Shown here: piece after piece, positions 34,208 through 43,126 of the stretch
Layout: each line of letters starts with the position of its first letter
Numbering within the stretch: the stretch's first letter is position 1
DNA from: Taibaiella chishuiensis
GTDB taxonomy: Bacteria; Bacteroidota; Bacteroidia; Chitinophagales; Chitinophagaceae
Direction: 5' to 3'
NCBI RefSeq assembly: GCF_003014535.1
Contig: NZ_PYGD01000011.1
Location: 1-64,000, forward strand
Length of the DNA: 64,000 nt
Notes under the pieces: model-generated
Databases searched by the model: none
Told to the model about the DNA's origin: nothing
Seen by the model: only the letters and a program-made list of their open reading frames with translations
Made by a program: the position numbers and the translations under genes

Positions 34208-34410
34208 CAGCTAATTAGAAGTGCTGAAAAATCATCTTTAAGAAAAACACATTTTCCTGCCGGGTGTATCCTGTGGTAGGTACCACCGCCCTGCAAGTGC
34301 AATTACTCGATCAGCCTGCACGGCTACCAGGCATCGTTCAGCGGCTAAGCAATCCTGCTTTATCCTTGCCGATAAGACCGATAACTTCAAGGAACAAAAA
34401 TGTATGTTTT

Positions 34411-34695
34411 ATGAAAAAGAAAGTAGTTGTTTTGAAAAAACTAAGCCTGGATAAGCAAGTAATTGCCGCACTTGACCAGGTGCAACAAGACCAGGCTCGC
34501 GGCGGCGCTAACAGTATATGGGAAGCCTGTGCCTACACCAGGGCCCTCTCCTGCGGAGCCGGTTGCGTTACCGTAGCAGGACTCACCTGCACCCCTGACA
34601 ACCTCTGCAAGGGCACCCTTAATGCCCAAAGCTGTATTTCCTGCCGCGGCGATTCCGGCTGCCCTTCCCAGGCGCCTTATTGCATTTCGCAATAG
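34411..34695 (+). CDS. GG-type RiPP (lanthipeptide-like) precursor peptide B1
   Basis: This 94-aa peptide is read from ATG 34411; a longer in-frame start at 34264 gives residues that do not fit the family. The leader MKKKVVVLKKLSLDKQVIAA ends in a Gly-Gly at QARGG (about 31-32). The core of about 62 residues has nine Cys and many Ser/Thr, ending SCISCRGDSGCP, then SQAPYC. Eight or nine Cys line up with those in the neighbour at 34945. The pair are tandem paralogues with their own spacers. No maturation or export genes are near. Confidence 0.78.
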   Translation: MKKKVVVLKKLSLDKQVIAALDQVQQDQARGGANSIWEACAYTRALSCGAGCVTVAGLTCTPDNLCKGTLNAQSCISCRGDSGCPSQAPYCISQ

Positions 34696-34720
34696 ACTGC
34701 AGGCTCTACCTGCTTTCCAA

Positions 34721-34754
34721 AAGCGATGCTCAAGCGGGAATGCGCTTTTTTAAC
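34721..34754 (+). terminator. Possible terminator after precursor B1
   Basis: AAAAGCG (about 34721) can pair with CGCTTTT (about 34743-34749), and TTTTTT follows. The stem is short and the loop long (about 17 bases), so this is a moderate call. Confidence 0.4.
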
Positions 34755-34944
34755 CGGTAGTAAATACGAGTGAAAGAAAAACAATAATATGACGATGCAT
34801 ACCGGCAAACTTTCGTACGGTCTTCCGGTGTGCAGTTAAATGCAGTTATCACTCAATTGTATAATCGCCCGTATCACCAGCTAAGTTGCAGGCTGCCAGG
34901 CGCTTGTTTCCCGGTATCTTTAAGGAAATCAAATTACAGGATAC

Positions 34945-35232
34945 ATGAAAAAGAAAAAAATTGCCCTCAAAAAACTCAGCCTGAACAAGGAAGTGATTGC
35001 AGCCCTGGACGGCGTACAGCAACAGCGCGCCCTGGGCGGCGGCGACAGCGTAATCAAGTGGGAAATGTGCAACTACAGCCAGCAACCTTCCTGCAACGAC
35101 AACTGTGTTACGGTAAAAGGACAGACCTGCGAACAGCTCGCGTTCTGTATCGGCACCAATAACAGCTGCATTTCCTGTGCAGGCGGTACGGGTTGCCCTA
35201 CCCGTCCGCCTTATTGCCAGATCGGCAACTAA
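34945..35232 (+). CDS. GG-type RiPP (lanthipeptide-like) precursor peptide B2
   Basis: The 95-aa peptide has leader MKKKKIALKKLSLNKEVIAA and then a Gly-Gly-Gly at ALGGGD (about 31-33). The roughly 62-residue core has nine Cys. The spacing is close to that in the peptide at 34411, including the shared segment ending SCISCAGGTGCP, then TRPPYC. The upstream region has a TATCTTTA box (about 34914) near the -7 consensus, and a strong terminator follows at 35258-35277. Ring chemistry and bioactivity are inferred only from leader type and composition. Confidence 0.78.
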   Translation: MKKKKIALKKLSLNKEVIAALDGVQQQRALGGGDSVIKWEMCNYSQQPSCNDNCVTVKGQTCEQLAFCIGTNNSCISCAGGTGCPTRPPYCQIGN

Positions 35233-35257
35233 GCCCTGATTTTCCTTTATTCCAAAG

Positions 35258-35285
35258 CCATCCCGCAACCGGGATGGTTTTTTTT
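35258..35285 (+). terminator. Rho-independent terminator after precursor B2
   Basis: CCATCCCG (35258-35265) pairs with CGGGATGG (35270-35277) around a CAAC loop and is followed by eight T. It lies 25 bp after the stop codon. Confidence 0.92.
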
Positions 35286-35474
35286 GTGCTACCCGTCATT
35301 ACGATAGGCCACAAGAGCCTGATCATGCCCACCGTAAAGCCTGGTTCATTTTTTCTTTTCTTTGACAAATGGCCTTCGCTTAAAAGCCTACCTTTAAAGG
35401 GCTTGCGGCCGCGCCGGGCTCCCTTTTTGTTCGTTTGTTTATTAAAACTTAACATTGGGGAGCAAAAAGAAAAA

Positions 35475-35482
35475 TATTTTTG
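35475..35482 (+). promoter_or_regulatory. -7 box of ppk1 promoter
   Basis: TATTTTTG fits TAnnTTTG and lies 23 bp before the ppk1 ATG. An ATTG 17 bp upstream is a weak -33 candidate. Confidence 0.5.
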
Positions 35483-35505
35483 CGCTGCCATAACACACAT
35501 TATTT

Positions 35506-37584
35506 ATGAAAAAAACAAAAAATACGTCTATAATCCGGGATATGAGCTGGCTGGCCTTTAACGACAGGGTGATGCAGGAAGCCAAAGATGACACCAACCA
35601 TATCTACGACAGGCTACGTTTTTTGGGCATTTTTTCCAATAACCAGGATGAATTTTTCAGGGTGCGGGTAGCGGCATTATCGCGTATGTTGAAACTGGGT
35701 AAAGCTGCCAAGATGCACCTGGAGCAGAACCCGGAGAAAATACTGCAGGCGATCCAGGACCGTGTAAAGGAACAGCAACGCGACTTCGACGCCACTTATG
35801 CGGGTATTATCCGTGAACTGGGCAAGAACAATATTTTTATCAAGAACGAAAAACAGCTCAGCAGCAAACAGCAATCGTTCATAAAAGCCTATTTCGAAGA
35901 AAAAGCACGTACACAGATCGTGCCGTTGATGATCGAAAGTATCCCGCAGCTGCCGCTGCTGCACGACAAATCCATATACCTGGCCTGTGTGCTGGGCAGT
36001 AACGAGAACCCGATGATGCAGCGTTATGCGCTGATCGAGATACCGACCCGCAACCTGCCGCGCTTCGTGCTGCTGCCTTCGGAAAAAGATACCCGCGATA
36101 TCATCCTGCTGGAAGATATTATCCGCTGGAACCTTCCTAACCTCTTTGCGCCATTCGGCTTTAACCGTTTTCTCGGTTATATCATTAAAGTAACACGCGA
36201 TGCGGAGTTCGACCTGGATTACGATGTAAACAAGAACCTTGTAGATGAACTGGAAAAAGGGGTTAAGAATCGTAAAAAGGGCAAGGCCACCCGTTTTGTT
36301 TACGACCGGCATATCGATCCGGGTCTGCTCGATTACCTGACCAAAAGGCTGAGCCTTACCAAAAAAGACAACCTGATCGCAGGCGGGCGTATCCATAATT
36401 TTAAGGATTTTATGGACTTCCCCTCCACGATCTTCCACGACCTGGTACCGCGCCAGAAGCCGCTGGTGCACCCCTTGCTGATACAGCCCTGCCGCATTAT
36501 GGAAGTGCTGAACCGCAAAGATGTAATGCTGCATATGCCTTATCACTCGTTCGATTCCATTATCGACCTGTTGCGCGAGGCTGCGATCGATCCTTTTGTA
36601 CAAAGCATCAAGATAACCTGTTACCGGCTGGCCAAAGATTCCAAGATCGTAAACGCCCTGATCAATGCCGTGCGTAACGGTAAAAGCGTGACGGCCGTAC
36701 TGGAACTGCGCGCCCGCTTCGACGAGGAAGCCAATATGCTGTGGAAAACCCAACTGGAAGATGAGGGTGTGAACGTGATCCTGGGTCTGCCGGATATGAA
36801 GATCCACGCCAAAATCTGCGTGATCAAAAAACGCGAATTCGAACATACCAAAGAATACGGCTTTATCAGTACCGGTAACTTTAACGAGAATACGGCCCAG
36901 TTTTATGGCGACCATTGCCTGCTGACTTCCGATCGCAGGATCATGGCCGATATCAACCGGGTATTTAACTACCTCGAATTCCCGGTGCAGAAAGCCGCAC
37001 AGCTTAAGGCCTGCAAAACACTGCCTACTTCGCCGCTAACGATGCGCAGTGCTTTCGTAAACCTGATCGACAAGGAGATAAAAGCCGCCAAAAACGGCAA
37101 GGAAGCCGGTATCATCGTAAAGCTGAACAGCCTGGTCGACACCGTACTGATCGATAAATTATACGACGCGGCCAATGCGGGTGTAAAAGTGAGCCTGATT
37201 ATCCGCGGTATCTGCTGTGTACTTACCAAGCAAAAGACCTTTAAACAGCCGATAAAAGCCATCAGCATTATCGATGAATACCTCGAGCATGCCCGTGTTT
37301 TTGTATTCCACAACGACGGCGATCCGAAAGTATACCTCTCCTCGGCCGACTGGATGGTACGTAACCTCGACCACCGCGTAGAGGTAGCCACCCCGATATT
37401 CGACAAGGAAATTGCCCAGGAACTGATCGATATCCTGAACATACAGCTGTCGGAAAACGTTAAAGGAAGGATACTGGACAACAACCAGCGCAACGAATAT
37501 GTACCCGTAGAGGAGGATGCTCCCGAAATTCGTTCCCAGGTAGCGATCTACGATTTCCTGCTGAACAAGACCATTGCTATATAA
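35506..37584 (+). CDS. ppk1: Polyphosphate kinase 1
   Basis: This 692-aa enzyme reversibly transfers the terminal phosphate of ATP to polyphosphate. Domains: N (about 5-105, RDMSWLAFNDRVMQEA and NNQDEFFRVRVAAL), head (about 110-315), then C1 and C2 phospholipase D-like domains. In C1 the MKIHAKICVIKK motif has the candidate phospho-His (about 440), followed by YGFISTGNFNENTAQ. In C2 the LSSADWMVRNLDHRVEV motif has the second conserved His. Length is normal. A Ppx/GppA gene follows, giving a synthesis and breakdown pair. Confidence 0.96.
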   Translation: MKKTKNTSIIRDMSWLAFNDRVMQEAKDDTNHIYDRLRFLGIFSNNQDEFFRVRVAALSRMLKLGKAAKMHLEQNPEKILQAIQDRVKEQQRDFDATYAGIIRELGKNNIFIKNEKQLSSKQQSFIKAYFEEKARTQIVPLMIESIPQLPLLHDKSIYLACVLGSNENPMMQRYALIEIPTRNLPRFVLLPSEKDTRDIILLEDIIRWNLPNLFAPFGFNRFLGYIIKVTRDAEFDLDYDVNKNLVDELEKGVKNRKKGKATRFVYDRHIDPGLLDYLTKRLSLTKKDNLIAGGRIHNFKDFMDFPSTIFHDLVPRQKPLVHPLLIQPCRIMEVLNRKDVMLHMPYHSFDSIIDLLREAAIDPFVQSIKITCYRLAKDSKIVNALINAVRNGKSVTAVLELRARFDEEANMLWKTQLEDEGVNVILGLPDMKIHAKICVIKKREFEHTKEYGFISTGNFNENTAQFYGDHCLLTSDRRIMADINRVFNYLEFPVQKAAQLKACKTLPTSPLTMRSAFVNLIDKEIKAAKNGKEAGIIVKLNSLVDTVLIDKLYDAANAGVKVSLIIRGICCVLTKQKTFKQPIKAISIIDEYLEHARVFVFHNDGDPKVYLSSADWMVRNLDHRVEVATPIFDKEIAQELIDILNIQLSENVKGRILDNNQRNEYVPVEEDAPEIRSQVAIYDFLLNKTIAI

Positions 37585-37597
37585 AAACTTAAACTGT

Positions 37598-37628
37598 TTT
37601 GACAGGTTTCGGTAATGATTTAAGTTTG
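37598..37628 (+). promoter_or_regulatory. Promoter of the ppx-like gene
   Basis: TTTG (37598-37601), a 19-bp spacer and TAAGTTTG (37621-37628) match the consensus exactly. It lies in the 75-bp gap after ppk1, so the exopolyphosphatase gene can be transcribed on its own as well as by read-through. Confidence 0.7.
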
Positions 37629-37659
37629 CCTGAATTTTCCCTCTAAAAAAATTACGCTA

Positions 37660-38550
37660 TTGATTTTAGCCGCGATAGACATAGGATCCAATGCTGCACG
37701 CCTGCTGATTACAGAAGTAAAGAACTATAAGGACGGGACGGTCGATTATACCAAGCTCAACCTGCTGCGTATACCTTTGCGCCTGGGTTTCGACGTATTC
37801 CAGACCGGCACTATTCCACCCGCCAAGGTAAAAAAGCTGGTCGACACCATGAAAGCCTATAAGCTATTGCTGGAGATTTATAACGTGGAAGCCATAAAAG
37901 CCTGCGCCACATCGGCCATGCGCGATGCCAGCAACGGCCCGGATATTGTACGCGAAGTGAAAGAGACCACGGGTATCGAGATCAATATCATCAGCGGCAG
38001 CGAAGAGGCTAATATCATTTACGAAACCCATATTGCCGAGAATATGAACAGCGGCCAGTCCTACCTCTATATCGACGTAGGCGGCGGCAGCACCGAGCTT
38101 ACCATGTTCTCCGACAACCATATCGTGTTTAAGGAATCGTTCAATATCGGTACGGTGCGTATGCTCAGCAATAAAGTATCGGATACCCAATGGGAGCATA
38201 TGAAATGGGTTGTGAAGAACTATACCAAGGATATGAACAATATCAAAGCCATCGGCTCCGGGGGTAATATCAACAAGGTGTTTTCAATATCGAAACGCAA
38301 AGAGGGCCGCCCGCTTAACCTCGACCTGCTGAAGGACTATTATAAAGAACTGAGCAGCTCGACCGTGGAGGAACGCATGCACCTGTACAACCTGCGCGAG
38401 GACCGCGCCGACGTAATCGTACCGGCCTTGCAGATCTATACTACCGTAATGCGCTGGGCCAATGCCGACGAGATCTTCGTACCCAAGATCGGGCTGGCCG
38501 ACGGACTGATCAAAGTACTCTATGCCGAACGGACGGCAACAGCAGGATAA
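37660..38550 (+). CDS. ppx: Exopolyphosphatase, Ppx/GppA family
   Basis: This 296-aa member of the ASKHA fold hydrolyses polyphosphate and/or the pppGpp gamma phosphate. Motifs: phosphate 1 AAIDIGSNAARLLITEV (about 4-20), ATSAMRDASNGPDIV, the adenosine/phosphate loop YIDVGGGSTELTMF (about 139-152), and EVITSGSEEAN-like IISGSEEANIIYE. It is the short form (about 300 aa) without the C-terminal HD-like domain. The start is TTG at 37660; no ATG upstream is in frame. It is next to ppk1, which favours exopolyphosphatase over GppA. Confidence 0.9.
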   Translation: MILAAIDIGSNAARLLITEVKNYKDGTVDYTKLNLLRIPLRLGFDVFQTGTIPPAKVKKLVDTMKAYKLLLEIYNVEAIKACATSAMRDASNGPDIVREVKETTGIEINIISGSEEANIIYETHIAENMNSGQSYLYIDVGGGSTELTMFSDNHIVFKESFNIGTVRMLSNKVSDTQWEHMKWVVKNYTKDMNNIKAIGSGGNINKVFSISKRKEGRPLNLDLLKDYYKELSSSTVEERMHLYNLREDRADVIVPALQIYTTVMRWANADEIFVPKIGLADGLIKVLYAERTATAG

Positions 38551-38557
38551 AATATGG

Positions 38558-38581
38558 AAACGCAGCCAGGAGGCTGCGTTT
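38558..38581. terminator. Terminator after the ppx-like gene
   Basis: AAACGCAGCC (38558-38567) and GGCTGCGTTT (38572-38581) form a 10-bp stem with an AGGA loop and a short T run. It lies 7 bp after the stop. Confidence 0.85.
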
Positions 38582-38639
38582 TGCGTTCGGGGCCAATGCC
38601 CGGACTTTAGCCCTTGTTCGTGGCGAGACGCTACGACCT

Positions 38640-39887
38640 TTACCCCAACGCTTGTTGTTCCAATATGCTCTGCGCCGCGATATAACCGGTGGTCCAGGCA
38701 TTCTGGAAGTTAAAGCCGCCGGTAATGCCATCTACGTTCAGCAACTCCCCGGCAAAGTAAAGACCGGGTATTTTTTTGCTCATCAGGGTATGACTGTCCA
38801 CTTCGTTTAACTCGATACCACCCGCGGTCACGAACTCTTCCTTGAAAGTTGTTTTCCCCTTTACCTCCAGCTCATAAGCGCACAGGTATTTTACCAGGCG
38901 GTTCTGTTCTTTGGCGGGCAGTTCGGCCCAGCGGCAATCTTCGGGCACACCGGCCTCCTGCAGCAGGAACTCCCATAAGCGGGCAGGCAGGCCGAAAGCA
39001 TTGCGGTTAGCAACCTTTTGCGTGGCCTGGGCAAAACGCAGGCGTTGCATTTCTTCTTTAAGGGTTTCTTCGTTATACGCCGGCGCCCAGTTTACCTGCA
39101 CCGGGAAGTGCCAGTTTTTATCCGACAGCTCGCGTGCGCCCCAGGCGCTCAAACGCAGTATGGCCGGGCCACTCAGCCCCCAGTGGGTAATCAGCACCGG
39201 GCCGGTTTCTTTTAACCTGGTACCATTTATTCTTACAGCCGCGGTCTCCAAGCTGATGCCCATCAGCCGGGTAAGACCATGCGCCGGTATATTAAAAGTA
39301 AATAAGGAAGGCACGGGCGCTTCGATGGTATGCCCCAGGTTGCGCATCCAATCAAACATACTTGCCTTGGGATACCCGCCGCTGGCCATGCATACATAAT
39401 CGGCTTCAAGTGTTTGGCCATTGGCCAGTTGCAGTTTAAAACGATCCTCCTTATGCTCCAGGCTTTCTACACCGGCGCGCATGCGGATTTCCACATGATG
39501 CCGCGCCGCCTCCTGCAACAGGCAGTCGATAATGGTCTGCGAGCTATCGGTTACGGGAAACATACGGCCATCGGCTTCGGCCTTCAGTTCCACACCCCGT
39601 TGGGCAAACCAGTCGATGGTGTCCTGGGTAAAGAAACGATGAAAGGTTTTCTTCACGAAATTACCGCCCCTCGGGTATTTTTTCGCCATTTCGCTGATAC
39701 TGAAGCAGGCATGGGTCACGTTACAACGCCCGCCGCCGCTGATCTTTACCTTACTGAGCAGCTTATCGGATTTTTCCAGTACAATAACCCGCAAACGCCC
39801 GCCTGCTGCGGCGTTTACCGCACAGAAAAAGCCGGCAGCACCGCCGCCGATCACCACCAGGGTGGGTACACCTCTTTGTTTACTCAT
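38640..39887 (-). CDS. NAD(P)/FAD-dependent oxidoreductase, BaiN/HI0933 family
   Basis: The 415-aa flavoprotein has an N-terminal dinucleotide-binding site VVIGGGAAGFFCAVNAA (about 11-27) and the family mark KVKISGGGRCNVTH (about 47-60). The C-terminal FAD contact is in TAGGIELNEVDSHTLMSKKIPGLYFAGELL, followed by GGFNFQNAWTTGYIAA. Substrates of this family are poorly known (reductase or aminoacetone-oxidase-like annotations exist). Its start codon lies 8 bp inside the end of the serine hydrolase gene, so the two are translationally coupled. Confidence 0.92.
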   Translation of the reverse strand: MSKQRGVPTLVVIGGGAAGFFCAVNAAAGGRLRVIVLEKSDKLLSKVKISGGGRCNVTHACFSISEMAKKYPRGGNFVKKTFHRFFTQDTIDWFAQRGVELKAEADGRMFPVTDSSQTIIDCLLQEAARHHVEIRMRAGVESLEHKEDRFKLQLANGQTLEADYVCMASGGYPKASMFDWMRNLGHTIEAPVPSLFTFNIPAHGLTRLMGISLETAAVRINGTRLKETGPVLITHWGLSGPAILRLSAWGARELSDKNWHFPVQVNWAPAYNEETLKEEMQRLRFAQATQKVANRNAFGLPARLWEFLLQEAGVPEDCRWAELPAKEQNRLVKYLCAYELEVKGKTTFKEEFVTAGGIELNEVDSHTLMSKKIPGLYFAGELLNVDGITGGFNFQNAWTTGYIAAQSILEQQALG

Positions 39888-41325
39888 AACCTAATGCCTC
39901 GTAGATATAACTCTGGGCCTTGACGCGCACCTTAAGACTGTTGATCAGCTGGTTGTCGGCCGAAGGATTGATCCTGTTGGAAAGAAAAATAAAAATGATA
40001 CCGGTCTCGGGGTCTGCCCAGGCACAGGTGCCGGTAAAACCCTGGTGGCCGAATGTGGTTTTGGTACAATCATCGGAAGCCGGGCCGCCGTCTCCGCGGG
40101 CCTTCTCCGGCTTGTCGAAGCCATAAGCACGGCGGCTTATGGTAGAGCGGTAGCCGGTAAAGAGCTGTACGGTTTCTTTTTGCAGGTAACGCTGTCCTTT
40201 ATACACACCGCCGTTCAACAGCATCTGCATGATAACGGAAAGGTCCCTGACATTGGAAAAGATACCGGCATGTCCGGCCACACCACCAAGCATGGAGGTA
40301 CCCGGATCGTGCACATAACCCTGGATGTGCTGGAAGCGGAAATATTTATCGTTCTCCGTAGGCACACACTGGCGGGTCAGGTTCCGTTTCCAGGGATTGT
40401 ACATCGTGTACTTCAGGTTAAGCGGTTTGTAAAAGTTGGTTTGCACATAAGGTTCCAGCGTAGTGCCGGATACTGCCTCCGCTACCTTTTGCAGGAAGTA
40501 GAAGTCCAGGTCGCTGTATACATAACGTCCACGGTCCATCGGGCTGGTCAGGATATCTTCCCAGATCGAATCTTCGTAGTCGTTACGCATATAAAAATTG
40601 GCGGCAACCGGTACGGAGAAGGTCTTATCGGGATAGGTATGAAAGAGATCGGTACGCGGGCTGCCGGTAAGCGGGTCTATCGTTTTTTTGTAAAAGGGGA
40701 TAAAGGCCTTGAGCCCGGCCTGGTGCAGCAGCAGGTCTTTAATGGTAATATACTCCTTGCTGGTACCTTTTACGAAGGGCAGGTAATTGCGCAGGTAAGC
40801 GTCTATATTGATCTTGTCCTCTTCGTACAGTTTCATAATGGCCAGCGTGGTAGCGGCTACCTTCGTTACCGATGCAATGTCGAAAAGCGAACTATCGGTA
40901 ACCGGCTGCATACGGTCGTAAGAGAAATAACCGAAATTTTTCTGGTAAATGATCTCGCCGTCTTTAGCGGCAAACACCTGGCAACCGGGGAAGGCGCCCT
41001 GGCTGATACAACTGCGGATAAAATTATCGAGGTTGACCAGGGCCTGCGGGTTCTTTACCAGTGCCGAAGTACCCGAACGGTCGCCATGGATCACCGATAC
41101 TTTATCGAAAGCGCCTACACCACTTGCGGGCGGCTCATAAGAACGGGCCGGTGCTGCGGTCTTTTTCGAAGCTTTCCCTTTTTTCTTTGCGGCTTTCGCG
41201 CTTTTCGCTTTATGAGCTCCGGCACTCCGGCCTGCTTTCCCTTTTGCTTTGCGCGACTGGGCATGGGCGGGATCTACCGCAAACAGCAGCGCTAAGGCTG
41301 CCAGGCAAAAGAAGACTTTCCGCAT
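39880..41325 (-). CDS. Secreted serine hydrolase, beta-lactamase class C-like
   Basis: The 481-aa protein has a signal peptide (to about AHAQ, residue 23), then a very Lys/Ala-rich linker (about 24-62), then a penicillin-binding/AmpC-like domain (about 90-475). The nucleophile motif SVTK is at about 152 (SxxK) and the second motif is YSD in YVYSDLDFYFLQ. The third-motif region contains GHQGFTGTCAW, where HxG replaces KTG. In many Bacteroidota this domain is fused C-terminally to a GH3 domain in one long protein. Here it has its own signal peptide and follows a separate GH3 gene 81 bp upstream. Confidence 0.9.
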   Translation of the reverse strand: MRKVFFCLAALALLFAVDPAHAQSRKAKGKAGRSAGAHKAKSAKAAKKKGKASKKTAAPARSYEPPASGVGAFDKVSVIHGDRSGTSALVKNPQALVNLDNFIRSCISQGAFPGCQVFAAKDGEIIYQKNFGYFSYDRMQPVTDSSLFDIASVTKVAATTLAIMKLYEEDKINIDAYLRNYLPFVKGTSKEYITIKDLLLHQAGLKAFIPFYKKTIDPLTGSPRTDLFHTYPDKTFSVPVAANFYMRNDYEDSIWEDILTSPMDRGRYVYSDLDFYFLQKVAEAVSGTTLEPYVQTNFYKPLNLKYTMYNPWKRNLTRQCVPTENDKYFRFQHIQGYVHDPGTSMLGGVAGHAGIFSNVRDLSVIMQMLLNGGVYKGQRYLQKETVQLFTGYRSTISRRAYGFDKPEKARGDGGPASDDCTKTTFGHQGFTGTCAWADPETGIIFIFLSNRINPSADNQLINSLKVRVKAQSYIYEALGYE

Positions 41326-41342
41326 AGCGATATAAATTAAAA

Positions 41343-41368
41343 GGCCGGCGAAGCTAAGCTTCCCGGCC
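41343..41368 (-). terminator. Terminator-like hairpin between GH3 and serine hydrolase genes
   Basis: GGCCGG-GAAGCT and AGCTTC-CCGGCC arms (41343-41355/41357-41368, one unpaired C) fold tightly, and TTTTAATT follows in the minus direction. It lies 38 bp after the GH3 stop and only about 17 bp before the ATG of the hydrolase. It may reduce read-through into that gene. Confidence 0.65.
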
Positions 41369-41406
41369 CTGTGTTTTTTTCCGGGTGAATAATTAAAGAT
41401 CCTGCT

Positions 41407-43065
41407 TTATTTGCAGGGCTTTACAGGCAGCCTGCCCCCGGGGGTCAGAGTCCCCGTAAGCACGTCAAATACAGCCTGTTCGGCAAACTTATCGTCTTCG
41501 TAAGTTACGATGGCCGCCTTAGCTGTGCAAATATATTTAACCAGGTAAGCATTGCCAAATACGGCAAAAATTACCTGTTTCTTTTTGGACAGTTCTTTCA
41601 ACCCGTTTACCTGTTGGGTATCGAGCCCGTAGGTACCGGTTTTGCCTGGGTACCAGGCCAGGTCGTGTATGCCCACGATCACGGCATCATACTTATCTGC
41701 ACTGCTCACCACTTGCTTAACGGTAGCGGCAGTAACCTTGGCCGGCAGCCGCATCACCTGTATGTCGGCAAATTTCTTTTTAAGCGCGGCCTTCAAATGG
41801 GTACTGTCTGTACCGTTTATATTGATATAGGCCAGTTTGCTGCCGGCCTTTATTTTAGGGATCAGCTTCTGCTGGTCCCGCACCAGCGTAATGCCGGCGC
41901 GTGTTGTTTTTTCACGGATCAGGTCGATGTCTTTATTCAGATCGGCCGTAGCATTGGCCGCTTTTAATGATTGGAAGTGATAAAGACCTGCATCGTATTT
42001 AGCGTTCAATACCTTTTTCACACTAGCTTCCAGCATCTCCGGCGCAATCTTGCCGGTCTTCAGCGCCCAGGCAATCTTCTCGATCGCCAGCGGTACGTTC
42101 TGTGAAAACAACAGTACATCGTTACCGGCCATAAATGCACGCAGGTCGGCTTCGCCCGCCGGGTAATACTTGGTCAGCCCGCTCATGTTCAGCGCATCGG
42201 TAAATACGAGCCCGTTGAAACCCATTTCTTTTTTCAGGAGATCGGTCACCACTTTTTTGGACAGGGTAGTCGGCTGGTTTTTGGTATCGTCCAGCGCCGG
42301 CACGCTCAGGTGCGCGATCATAGCGCCCTGTACGCCACCTTCGATCAGTTTACGGAAGGGATAAAACTCGGTTTCTTCCAACTGGGCGCGGGTCTTATTG
42401 ATCACCGGCATATCCAGGTGCGAATCTACCGACACATCGCCATGCCCCGGAAAGTGTTTGGCACAGGCCATTACGTCATGATCCTGCAGGCCGCGCATAT
42501 AAGCCAGGCCCAGGTTGGCCACCCAGGTTTTGTCTTCGCCGAAGGAGCGGAAGTTGATCACGGGGTTTTTAGGATTGTTGTTAACATCGACGTCCGGTGC
42601 AAAGTCGACATGCACCCCCAATCGCCTGCACTGTGCTGCCACGGCCGTTCCCATTTCGTACATCAATGCCGTATCGCGCGTAGCGCCGATCATCATTTGC
42701 CGCGGAAAGTTTTTAACGCCGGTCAGCCGCATACCCAGCCCCCACTCGGCATCCATACCAATCAATAAATGCACCTGGGCATTCTTCTGGTATCGGTTGG
42801 TCAGTCTTACCTGCTCTTCGGGCGTGCCCTGCATAAAAATCACACCACCGATCTGGCGATCGGCAATCAGCTTATCGATCAGGTCCTGGTTAAAGTTCTT
42901 GCCCCCGCTGTAAGCGGCCACCATAAACAGCTGCCCTATACGCTCCTGGTCGTTGAGCGCGTTATACACGCTGTCCACCCAACGCCGTTTAAAAGGCTGG
43001 GCCTGGCTTTGCAAGGTCATAAAACAGGAAAGGATCAATACAAGAAAGCGTAGTGTTTTGCTCAT
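41407..43065 (-). CDS. Glycoside hydrolase family 3 protein (NagZ/beta-N-acetylhexosaminidase-like), exported
   Basis: The 552-aa enzyme begins with a signal peptide (to about SQAQ, residue 22). The GH3 TIM barrel is at about 30-385: the family motif KHFPGHGDVSVDSH (about 208-221) with the His/Asp of NagZ enzymes, and the nucleophile Asp in LVFTDALNMSGL (about 285). The remaining about 160 residues form the C-terminal alpha/beta domain. It probably removes N-acetylglucosamine or similar residues from cell-wall fragments outside the cytoplasm. The serine hydrolase fused to this domain in related bacteria is here a separate downstream gene. Confidence 0.92.
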   Translation of the reverse strand: MSKTLRFLVLILSCFMTLQSQAQPFKRRWVDSVYNALNDQERIGQLFMVAAYSGGKNFNQDLIDKLIADRQIGGVIFMQGTPEEQVRLTNRYQKNAQVHLLIGMDAEWGLGMRLTGVKNFPRQMMIGATRDTALMYEMGTAVAAQCRRLGVHVDFAPDVDVNNNPKNPVINFRSFGEDKTWVANLGLAYMRGLQDHDVMACAKHFPGHGDVSVDSHLDMPVINKTRAQLEETEFYPFRKLIEGGVQGAMIAHLSVPALDDTKNQPTTLSKKVVTDLLKKEMGFNGLVFTDALNMSGLTKYYPAGEADLRAFMAGNDVLLFSQNVPLAIEKIAWALKTGKIAPEMLEASVKKVLNAKYDAGLYHFQSLKAANATADLNKDIDLIREKTTRAGITLVRDQQKLIPKIKAGSKLAYININGTDSTHLKAALKKKFADIQVMRLPAKVTAATVKQVVSSADKYDAVIVGIHDLAWYPGKTGTYGLDTQQVNGLKELSKKKQVIFAVFGNAYLVKYICTAKAAIVTYEDDKFAEQAVFDVLTGTLTPGGRLPVKPCK

Positions 43066-43126
43066 ATGCGTACAATAAATGATTTACAAAGTTCGGACAA
43101 TAGCCGCAAAAGCAGCTTAACAGGCC

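Noticed and set aside
34264-34410. N-terminal extension of the RiPP precursor at 34411
   Set aside because: The added 49 residues do not fit the family, whose members start MKKK; the ATG at 34411 gives a leader aligned with the three other precursors.
35677-36915. Open frame of 412 codons on the minus strand
   Set aside because: Antisense to ppk1, which has all family motifs; the minus frame has none.
40045-41295. Open frame of 416 codons on the plus strand
   Set aside because: Antisense to the serine hydrolase gene; no domain, no start context, and the hydrolase frame has clear catalytic motifs.
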